Part shown: one piece after another, positions 1 through 7,614 of the stretch
How the letters are laid out: each line of letters begins with the position of its first letter
How positions within the stretch are numbered: the stretch's first letter is position 1
Assembly: GCA_028286915.1 (NCBI GenBank)
Contig: JAQBQQ010000024.1
Location: 1-38,954, forward strand
Length of the DNA: 38,954 bases
Direction: 5' to 3'
DNA from: Candidatus Peribacteria bacterium
GTDB taxonomy: Bacteria; Patescibacteriota; Gracilibacteria; Peribacterales; Peribacteraceae
Program-made: the position numbers and the translations under genes
Notes under the pieces: generated by a model
The model's database searches: none
Told to the model about the DNA's origin: nothing
The model's input: the letters and a program-made list of their open reading frames with translations, nothing else

Positions 1-422
1 TATCCAATGAAGCAGATGCCTGCCACTTTGCCGGTGTAGCCTTTAAGAAGGCCCCACAGGGCAAAGGTGCCGCCCTCGCCCTTGTTGTCGGCCCGCATGA
101 CCAGCAGGTCATACTTGACTGTCAGGAAGATGAGCGCCCAGAGAATGAGGCTGAATCCTCCGAGGGTTTCGTGAACAGCAAGGAAATTGCCGCCGTTCTT
201 CAAAAAATCTGTGAGCCCCTCTTCACCGCCTTTAACATCGTACTTGAGCCTGATGGTCTCCCTCGTGATCTCCATGACGGTGTACAGGACCGAAGTCCCG
301 ATATCCCCGTACACGGTGCCGGTTGCTTCACGCATGCGCGTGAAGAGACCACCTCCATGGACGTGGCCGTGAGAAGTGTGTTCATTCTTGACCGGAACAA
401 TGTGACCGTTCGACGCAGACAT
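1..422 (-). CDS. kup: KUP-family potassium uptake protein, N-terminal fragment (runs off the window edge)
   Basis: Manual minus-strand translation from ATG at 422: MSASNGHIVPVKNEHTSHGHVHGGGLFTRMREATGTVYGDIGTSVLYTVMEITRETI...GGFSLILWALIFLTVKYDLLVMRADNKGEGGTFALWGLL; KUP hallmarks GDIGTS.LY and VMRADN.GEGG. Not in the ORF track. Confidence 0.93.
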   Translation of the reverse strand, partial: MSASNGHIVPVKNEHTSHGHVHGGGLFTRMREATGTVYGDIGTSVLYTVMEITRETIRLKYDVKGGEEGLTDFLKNGGNFLAVHETLGGFSLILWALIFLTVKYDLLVMRADNKGEGGTFALWGLLKGYTGKVAGICFIG

Positions 423-700
423 GGAAGAGAGTCCTTGATCCTGAACCTGGTGCACTTTCGCCGGCGACAAGCCGGTGAATCACTGTTTCCAAAAACCAAC
501 GAGGTTTCCGGACATGTTTGCCATGCATTATTAAGAATTTCCAATAATGCATGTAGCCACGAAAACGGACTGCGGATTCGAGGGAATCCTCCTCCATTTC
601 ATGGGTCTGTCTGGTCTCGTGGCTGCATGCATATCCAACCTTTCAAAGATCAACCCCAAAGGGGTTCTCCCCTGACAAGTTTCCTTTTCAGGGGGCCACA
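423..700 (-). promoter_or_regulatory. Structured 5' leader of kup, candidate cis-regulatory RNA
   Basis: Several perfect or near-perfect helices: 669-675/688-694, 652-657/661-666, 617-632/547-562 (16 nt, one mismatch), 574-579/584-589, 523-532/543-552. Confidence 0.5.
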
Positions 701-883
701 CATTATGCCTAATTTTTAAACAGTCAAATGAACCACTGCAAAATAGAAACGGCATCTAAGAGCCATTTTGTTTATTTCAGCGATTCGATGATTTTTATGG
801 TTCGCTATAGCTTTTTTGAGACATTTCAGTAGGCACAAAAATGCAAGAAACGCTATTCTGAATACATCATTATCCAAACGCCT

Positions 884-1690
884 ATGAGCCTTTCTAAAGA
901 ATCCGAAAAAGACCTTGCCTGGGAACTTGCCTGGGAACATCCATTCTTTGCAAAAGGACCGGATATATGGCTAAAAGAAGTAAAACGAACCAATGTAGCC
1001 GCGGCATTCGGCATGAAAGGCGGCATTCTCATGTGCATAGATGAAGGCGTGGAACCGGAGCCGGGCAAAAACGGCGTGTATCTGGCTGGTTCCGGCATTT
1101 TGTACAGAAAAAACAGCATTGCGGATCCACAGGACCGCCGGCGGCAACTGGCCGAGGATTTGCGCGATAAGAAAATAACCGGTGTCATGAGCCATTCAGA
1201 CTGCGGTGCCTGTGCAATTTTTTGCCATGAAACAGGATCTGATGAACCGGACATAGTTGCCAGAGAATGGGCATTACAACTGGCTGATGATTTACATGTG
1301 CCATACATGGGACATATTGAACGTCCCAACAGACCTGCGTTTCATCATGCACTCATTGCTTACTACGATGGCACTGCCAGCCTGAGAGACCCATCACTCG
1401 GCGGTCTACCACCCGGCTTTACCATTAGTCGGGGCATTATTGATGACACAGAACATGCTTTGTATGAACTCAATCTGGCATGCCAGATTGCCTTTGGCGA
1501 CCATGGCTTTGGTGACCGTTTTACAGCCGAGCGGCCATTCCATATTGTCGTTATTGTGGATACTACGGATACACAGTTAACAGAAGACAAGCTGGTATCC
1601 GAAGTACGACCGGTGCTGGAAAAAGACTCACGATTAAAATTGGTAGTGATGCACAAACCGACAGACGAGAGTCAAAATTCCAAGCACTAA
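884..1690 (+). CDS. Divergent beta-carbonic-anhydrase-like protein
   Basis: ORF 268 aa; 'LMCIDEGV' (CxD) and 'MSHSDCGAC' (HxxC) match the spacing of beta-CA zinc ligands. Confidence 0.6.
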   Translation: MSLSKESEKDLAWELAWEHPFFAKGPDIWLKEVKRTNVAAAFGMKGGILMCIDEGVEPEPGKNGVYLAGSGILYRKNSIADPQDRRRQLAEDLRDKKITGVMSHSDCGACAIFCHETGSDEPDIVAREWALQLADDLHVPYMGHIERPNRPAFHHALIAYYDGTASLRDPSLGGLPPGFTISRGIIDDTEHALYELNLACQIAFGDHGFGDRFTAERPFHIVVIVDTTDTQLTEDKLVSEVRPVLEKDSRLKLVVMHKPTDESQNSKH

Positions 1691-1795
1691 ATTCCAGATT
1701 CCAAAAAAGTTGAAGTTCCAAATAACAAACTAACTATACAAAGTGCCAATCAAAAAATAATTCTCAACTATACATTATCAATTTTTCATTCTCCA

Positions 1796-4354
1796 TTACA
1801 TGCTGTACGTATGCTTTTTATAAAACCAGCGCTTGGCCATTTCGGTGACAGCCAGATAACACACGACAATGCCCGCAAGCATACCAAGAATAGAGGGCGG
1901 CAATGGAACCATTTGCAGGTAACCGGCAATGGGCGAATAGGGCAGAAGCCAGCCAATGCCGACAATAGCAACGGTGGACAGCAGCAGGCGCTTGCTGGGG
2001 CGGCTGTCGACGAACGGCATGTGCTGCGTACGGATAATGTGAATTACCAGTGTCTGCGTTGCCAGGGATTCCAGGAACCAGCCTGTGCGGAACGCGGCGG
2101 GCGCGGCGGGGAAAGCGGTATACAGCACGTAGAATGTAAGAAAATCAAACGCCGAACTTACCGGGCCGAACGTGAACATGAAATTACGGATAAACCGAAT
2201 GTCCCACTTGCGCGGCCGGCTGATGTAATCCGGGTCTACGGAATCCGACGGAATAGTAATCTGCGACAGATCATACAGAAAATTATTGAGCAGAATCTGC
2301 ACCGGCAGCATGGGCAGATACGGCAGAAAAAGCACGGCACCCAGCACGCTGAACATGTTTCCGAAATTGGAAGAAATACCCATCATGACGTACTTCATGG
2401 TGTTGCCGAACGTCTTGCGGCCTTCCATAACACCATCCACCAGTTCACGCAGGCCTTTATGCGTTAACACCATGTCGGCGGATTCCTTGGCCACGTCCAC
2501 GCCGTTGCTCACGGAAATGCCCACGTCGGCGGCCTTAAGCGACGGCGCATCGTTAATGCCATCGCCCATGTAACCCACCACATGACCGTTTAAACGCAGG
2601 GCATTAATGATGCGGTTTTTTTCATCCGGCGAGAAGCGGGCGAAAATAGTGGTGCGCTCCACTACAATCCGCAGCGCATCATCGGTAAGGGCGTCAATGT
2701 CCTGCCCCAGCAGTACACCCTTAATGGGAAGCCCCACTTCCTCGCAAATTTTTCGCGTGACGAATTCGTTGTCGCCGGTAATGATTTTAATATCAATACC
2801 CAGCTGCTCCAGCTGTTGCAGTACTTTAGAAACATCTTTCTTGGCCGGGTCCAGAAACGCCACAAAGCCGACCAGCTGCAAATCCGTTTCATCGGCTTTG
2901 GAATATTTCTTCTGATGCTCCGGCATTTCTTTGGTGGCAATGGCCAGCACGCGGAAACCCTGCCTGCTCAATTCATGATAATGATCGGACAATTCCTGCA
3001 GTACTTTTTTATCCATTGCAATGCACGCATTCTCTTTGCAATAACAACTGCAGGACTTGAATACTTCTTCCGGCGCGCCTTTGGTAATAAGGACGTGCCT
3101 GCCGTTCTGCTCCACCACTACGCTCATTTTCTTGCGGAAAAAATCAAACGGGATTTCATCCACTTTGGTATAGGCGGAAATATCCACGGGGCGGAAACCG
3201 ATAACGGCATCGTCCAATGGATTCCGGATTCCGGTTTGATGACTGCTGTTCAAGTATGCATGTAACAGTACGTCATCGGACATGCGGCCCGCCGTATCTT
3301 CGTATTTAATGAGTGTGATTTTATCCTCGGTAAGCGTACCGGTTTTATCGGTACATAAAATATCCATGCTGCCGAAAGATGGAATAGCCGTAAGCTTCTT
3401 TACAATGACGCCGTGCTTCGCCATTTTAATGGAACCGCTGGCCATGGTGATGGACATAATCATCGGCAGCAGCTCCGGCGTTAAGCCGACTGCCACGGCA
3501 ACGGCGAACAGGAATGACTGGAGAATATCTTTCTTATCCAGCGCATTAAAAAGGAAAATGAACAACACGAAGCAAATGGTGGTGCGCAAAATAAGGACAC
3601 TGAAATGTTTGATGCCTTTGGTGAAATCGTTATCCGGGCTTTCGCCTACCAGCTTTTTGGCAATCTTGCCGAACTCGGTATGCGAACCGGTCTTCAGCAC
3701 AACGGCCATGGCCGAACCGCTGATGACGTTTGTCCCCAGAAAGACAATATTATGCAGCGCCGTAATTTCTTCGGCTTTTTCCACCGGATCAGCTGATTTT
3801 TCGGCTGGAAAAGATTCGCCGGTAAGCGACGACTGATTCACAAAAAAATCTTTTGATTCCAGCACGCGCATATCGGCCGGAGCCAGGTCGCCGGCACTCA
3901 GCAGTACAATATCGCCGGGTACCAGATCCAGAATGGGCAGTTCCACCTTCTTTCCGTCTCGGAGGACTGTTGCCGTCGTTGCAACGCGGGCCTTGAGTTT
4001 TTCCGCCGCCTTATTGGCACGGTGCTCCTGGAAAAAATTGAGCGACACGCTCATGAAGACAATGCCCAGCACCAGGCTGGCATCCACATATTGTCCGGCA
4101 CCGAATGAAAGCAGGGATGCAAACAGCAGCACGATGACGAGCGGATTTTTAAAATTGGAAAGCAGTTCAAACAGCCAACCGGCTTTGCGCTCCCTGGCCA
4201 GCGTATTGGGACCGAACAATTGTATTCTCCGGTCCGCCTCATTTTTGGTTAATCCTTTTCGGGAACTTTCCCAGGCCGTTACCACGCTTTCAGCAGACTG
4301 GCTGGCAAACATAGCAAGAGTTTGCAACTGTTGCGCTTGTAAGGCGGCCGGCAT
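1796..4354 (-). CDS. mgtA: P-type ATPase, Mg2+-importing (MgtA/MgtB type)
   Basis: DKTGTLTEDKI, SLTGESFPAEK, GDGINDAPSLKAADVGISV and the C-terminal LYDLSQITIPSDSVD block typical of MgtA. Start trimmed to MPAALQAQ at 4354. Confidence 0.9.
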   Translation of the reverse strand: MPAALQAQQLQTLAMFASQSAESVVTAWESSRKGLTKNEADRRIQLFGPNTLARERKAGWLFELLSNFKNPLVIVLLFASLLSFGAGQYVDASLVLGIVFMSVSLNFFQEHRANKAAEKLKARVATTATVLRDGKKVELPILDLVPGDIVLLSAGDLAPADMRVLESKDFFVNQSSLTGESFPAEKSADPVEKAEEITALHNIVFLGTNVISGSAMAVVLKTGSHTEFGKIAKKLVGESPDNDFTKGIKHFSVLILRTTICFVLFIFLFNALDKKDILQSFLFAVAVAVGLTPELLPMIMSITMASGSIKMAKHGVIVKKLTAIPSFGSMDILCTDKTGTLTEDKITLIKYEDTAGRMSDDVLLHAYLNSSHQTGIRNPLDDAVIGFRPVDISAYTKVDEIPFDFFRKKMSVVVEQNGRHVLITKGAPEEVFKSCSCYCKENACIAMDKKVLQELSDHYHELSRQGFRVLAIATKEMPEHQKKYSKADETDLQLVGFVAFLDPAKKDVSKVLQQLEQLGIDIKIITGDNEFVTRKICEEVGLPIKGVLLGQDIDALTDDALRIVVERTTIFARFSPDEKNRIINALRLNGHVVGYMGDGINDAPSLKAADVGISVSNGVDVAKESADMVLTHKGLRELVDGVMEGRKTFGNTMKYVMMGISSNFGNMFSVLGAVLFLPYLPMLPVQILLNNFLYDLSQITIPSDSVDPDYISRPRKWDIRFIRNFMFTFGPVSSAFDFLTFYVLYTAFPAAPAAFRTGWFLESLATQTLVIHIIRTQHMPFVDSRPSKRLLLSTVAIVGIGWLLPYSPIAGYLQMVPLPPSILGMLAGIVVCYLAVTEMAKRWFYKKHTYSM

Positions 4355-4390
4355 GTCAGGTTTTGGTGTAAGTATGATGAAGAATATATT

Positions 4391-4411
4391 CCAGATATTA
4401 TAGCAGAAATA
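4391..4411 (-). promoter_or_regulatory. Putative extended -10 promoter of mgtA (TTTCTGCTATAATATCTGGA)
   Basis: TGC-TATAAT on the minus strand, about 40 nt upstream of the mgtA ATG. Confidence 0.5.
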
Positions 4412-4655
4412 CCGCCCATGAACGAGAGGAAGAATCAGCCAGGTTTTATAATCCCGCTTATGCTTTTGATTGGCGCTATAAATAGCTCCAGACACTATAT
4501 GCATGTATTTGCTTCTCACGCCATTATATGTTCCGTTCACCTGATTACGTATTGAACGGCAGTGTCATTGAGTATGTGCCTGTCACCGATTGAACCGTAC
4601 GAAAATATTGTAACTGCTAAAATGAATGTCTGAAATTGCTGGAATTTCATGCACG

Positions 4656-5366
4656 TTAGCGGATATCTACATATTCATCCGTCACCTGCTTATGAAACAA
4701 CACTTCTGATAAATAGTTCATAGCGTACAGAATACCCGTTTTTATCATTCCCTGTCCCTGTAAACGACGAGCCGAAGAATATGTATAGAAACGCGTACTG
4801 AATTTTACATCGCCAATGGCGTACAAGCGCCGGCCGAGGTTGGTATCATCACCGTAGAATGCAATCTTGGTATCGAAACCGTCAATAGCCTCCAGAGCTG
4901 TCTTACGGGTGGCAAAGTTGCCGCCAAGAACCGTATAACCGGCCATGGCATGGGCCGGAAGAGCCAGTGTCATCCACCAGTAATACAGAAACACGCTCTG
5001 CCATGTGGGAAGATCAAAAAACCAATACGGTCCGCTTAAGCAAACCAGATTGGGTTTTGTAAATTCACGTTCAATGGTTTCGAACCAGCCTTCCATTACG
5101 CGTGTGTCGGCATCCAGATAGGCAAGAATATTGCCTGTCGCCATACGAAAACCTGCGTCACGGGCAAAGCCAGTTCCCTTGCGGGTTTCCTGAATAACAA
5201 TGATGCCGGGGTAACTACGGGCTATGTCTGCCGTGCGGTCGGTGCTGGCATTATCGACGACAATAATTTCTGTCACGCGGTGGGACTTAAAGCGGATAAC
5301 GCTGTCCAGGCATGCGCCAATGTATTTTTCCTCGTTGTAAGCGGGGATGACTACGCTGATCGTCAT
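4656..5366 (-). CDS. Glycosyltransferase family 2
   Basis: MTISVVIPAYNEEKYIGACLDSVI...EIIVVDNASTDRT...LAYLDADTRV. Confidence 0.9.
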   Translation of the reverse strand: MTISVVIPAYNEEKYIGACLDSVIRFKSHRVTEIIVVDNASTDRTADIARSYPGIIVIQETRKGTGFARDAGFRMATGNILAYLDADTRVMEGWFETIEREFTKPNLVCLSGPYWFFDLPTWQSVFLYYWWMTLALPAHAMAGYTVLGGNFATRKTALEAIDGFDTKIAFYGDDTNLGRRLYAIGDVKFSTRFYTYSSARRLQGQGMIKTGILYAMNYLSEVLFHKQVTDEYVDIR

Positions 5367-5500
5367 AAGTCTGGCGAAGGTACACCATTAGTATCTCTGT
5401 ATGACGCATACTATAGCGGCCTCTTGCAGAAATAAGAAGCTCAAGGAGAACGTAAATGCTGTTTGAATCGCTCTTATAAATAATGATAACAATTGATTCA

Positions 5501-5614
5501 CTATAAGACGTTACTCTTATTTTTTCCCTGTAAAAATTCGGCGCCGTCACCCCGGGTGCAATCCGCTATGTATTTTTCCTCATTATGGGCCGGAATAATG
5601 ATGCTGATAGTCAT
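5501..5614 (-). pseudogene. Remnant of a second GT2 gene (N-terminal stub)
   Basis: Manual translation MTISIIIPAHNEEKYIADCTRGDGAEFLQGKNKSNVL*; start matches the downstream GT2 MTISVVIPAYNEEKYIGAC. Confidence 0.7.
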
Positions 5615-5969
5615 AGACAAAGGAGAAATTTACCAATTATTAAAGCAAAGTAAAATTACGATGATCTATCACAAGCCATACACCGCATATATCGGTATTC
5701 ATACGTTTCACAAATAACAGCTACCATACCGGTTAGTGTCCGGAAAATAAGTTTCTGGTACGTATACCGTTCATACTCACATTCATACACGACAGACCCG
5801 TCTGCCTGCACACGCATACTCCGGCGATACCGCCAGTGACAGTATTCCACCACGCATAAAACCACCGAGCCGTTTCCGGCTGAATGTTCTGGGTGCGTCG
5901 TGGCAGAGCGCTGGCGCTCGATACGAGCATGTTAATGAGAACTTTTGTACATACAAGAAAAAGGTGAGG

Positions 5970-6041
5970 AAAATTCTAAATCCTAATTTCTAAGCACTAA
6001 ACATCCTTCATTTAGAATTTAGGATTTAGAGCTTAGGATTT
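5970..6041. repeat. Inverted pair of CTAAATCCTAAATTCTAA-type filler
   Basis: CTAAATCCTAATTTCTAAGC on one arm; the reverse complement of 6010-6041 reads AAAATCCTAAGCTCTAAATCCTAAATTCTAAA. Confidence 0.7.
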
Positions 6042-6067
6042 TGGTATCTCACGGCTATCATTCCCCC

Positions 6068-6841
6068 ATGTACCCTCTCCACGCGCTCATCCTCGGTATT
6101 ATTGAAGGCATTTCTGAATTTCTGCCCATTTCCTCCACCGGGCACCTTATTCTTGCATCAAAATTATTAAATCTGCCGGAAACGGAATTCCTGAAAAGCT
6201 TTGAAATTATCATTCAATTGGGTGCCATATTGGCTGTCGTAGTTCTTTATGGAAAATCATTGATCACATCCAAAGAAGTCCTTCTTAAAGTGCTGGCTGC
6301 TTTTATACCGACAGCTGTTATCGGCTTTGTGCTGCATCATTTTCTCAAATCATACCTGCTCGGAAACGTGCAAGTTGTACTGTGGGCACTGGGTATTGGC
6401 GGGGCATTCCTTATTCTGTTCGAACATTTCCACACCGAAAAACCCGATGCCACCGAAAACGCAGCGGACATCAGCTACAAACAGGCAATTATTATCGGAC
6501 TGTTTCAGTCCATTGCCATTATTCCGGGCGTCTCACGTTCGGCATCCACTATTGTAGGCGGCTTGCTGCTGGGCCTTAAGCGCAAAACCATCGTAGACTT
6601 CTCCTTTCTGCTCGCCATTCCCACCATGGGTGCCGCCACGGCATTGGACTTGTTCAAATCGGCTCACGCATTTTCCTCCGGTGATTTTCATCTGCTTGCC
6701 ATCGGCTTTGTCACGTCATTCGTTGTCGCCCTCTTCGCCATCCGGTGGCTGCTCAAATTTATTAAAAATCATTCATTCACCGGTTTTGGCGCGTATCGCA
6801 TTGTTATCGCTGTTCTGTTCTGGATTTTTCTGATGCGCTAA
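6068..6841 (+). CDS. uppP: Undecaprenyl-diphosphatase
   Basis: EGISEFLPISSTGHLIL and PGVSRSASTIVGG motifs; start trimmed to MYPLHALILGIIEG. Confidence 0.95.
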   Translation: MYPLHALILGIIEGISEFLPISSTGHLILASKLLNLPETEFLKSFEIIIQLGAILAVVVLYGKSLITSKEVLLKVLAAFIPTAVIGFVLHHFLKSYLLGNVQVVLWALGIGGAFLILFEHFHTEKPDATENAADISYKQAIIIGLFQSIAIIPGVSRSASTIVGGLLLGLKRKTIVDFSFLLAIPTMGAATALDLFKSAHAFSSGDFHLLAIGFVTSFVVALFAIRWLLKFIKNHSFTGFGAYRIVIAVLFWIFLMR

Positions 6842-6873
6842 AAACACGGACGCAAAAGAAACCCTGGTCCAAT

Positions 6874-7587
6874 TCATGCAAACAGCGAAGCCTGCGCACC
6901 CGGAGTACCAGTCCCAACCCGCATGGCATTCACATACAAATGCGCCAATCGGGTTGGTTCCGGCAATTTGTAGCCACGCGCACAGGCAATAACCAGCTCC
7001 ACGGCTGATGCCATATTGATATGATTGCCCGGTGAGACCAGTACCGGTTGTACATTGTCTTTCAGTCTCAGTGCCACGCCAATCTGCTCATCGGCATCCA
7101 AAAGCGGACTGATACTGCCCGCCTTGACACCCGGTTCTGCAAATATGCCAGTCAGGCGGCTCTTAGCCACGCCGACAGTCGGCACATCCACCAGTAAGCC
7201 CAAATGCGCGGCAATACCCAACCGGCGCGGATGGGCAATGCCATGGCCGTCCACCAGAATGGCATGCGGCACAGTTTGCAAGTGACTAATGGCATTCGTC
7301 AGCACCGGAATTTCCCGAAACGAAAGAAGGCCGGGTGTGTAGGGAAATGTTGATTTTTCCTGAACGAACGATTGGTCCACCACCTGGCCCGTCCGCCTGT
7401 CCCACACAATAATGCCGGCCGTCAGAACAGGATCAAATTTATTTGATGATACATCCACACCCGCAACAAGCCTGCACCCAGCCACATCAACCGCGTTCAA
7501 TACATTAATGGATGCCGCCAATGTTTTCTGCAACGCAACAGCCTCGCGCGGCGGCAGATTCCATTCATGCAGAGTGCGGATATTCAT
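6874..7587 (-). CDS. nfi: Endonuclease V (deoxyinosine 3' endonuclease)
   Basis: VAGVDVS, ILVDGHGIAHPRRLGIAAHLGLLVDVPTVGVAKS. Confidence 0.93.
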   Translation of the reverse strand: MNIRTLHEWNLPPREAVALQKTLAASINVLNAVDVAGCRLVAGVDVSSNKFDPVLTAGIIVWDRRTGQVVDQSFVQEKSTFPYTPGLLSFREIPVLTNAISHLQTVPHAILVDGHGIAHPRRLGIAAHLGLLVDVPTVGVAKSRLTGIFAEPGVKAGSISPLLDADEQIGVALRLKDNVQPVLVSPGNHINMASAVELVIACARGYKLPEPTRLAHLYVNAMRVGTGTPGAQASLFA

Positions 7588-7614
7588 ACGACTGATGACG
7601 AATGAACAGGAAGA

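Noticed and set aside
171-719. 182-aa plus-strand ORF and the overlapping ORFs at 187-755
   Set aside because: Antisense to or upstream of the clearly coding minus-strand kup fragment and its structured leader; no family resemblance.
1811-2467. 218-aa plus-strand ORF inside mgtA, and other long antisense ORFs (e.g. 12475-13293, 23168-23902, 28937-29242)
   Set aside because: Shadow ORFs opposite strongly conserved genes; compositions are artefactual.
4355-4540. 62-codon in-frame extension of mgtA as a leader peptide or N-terminal extension
   Set aside because: An extended -10 promoter (TGCTATAAT) lies inside it, close to the better start at 4354; the upstream frame is probably open by chance.
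5733-5930. Possible tRNA suggested by the peptide 'GIRTRNL' (often a translated tRNA artefact)
   Set aside because: The DNA lacks a T-arm GGTTCGAATCC-type signature and no cloverleaf could be drawn.
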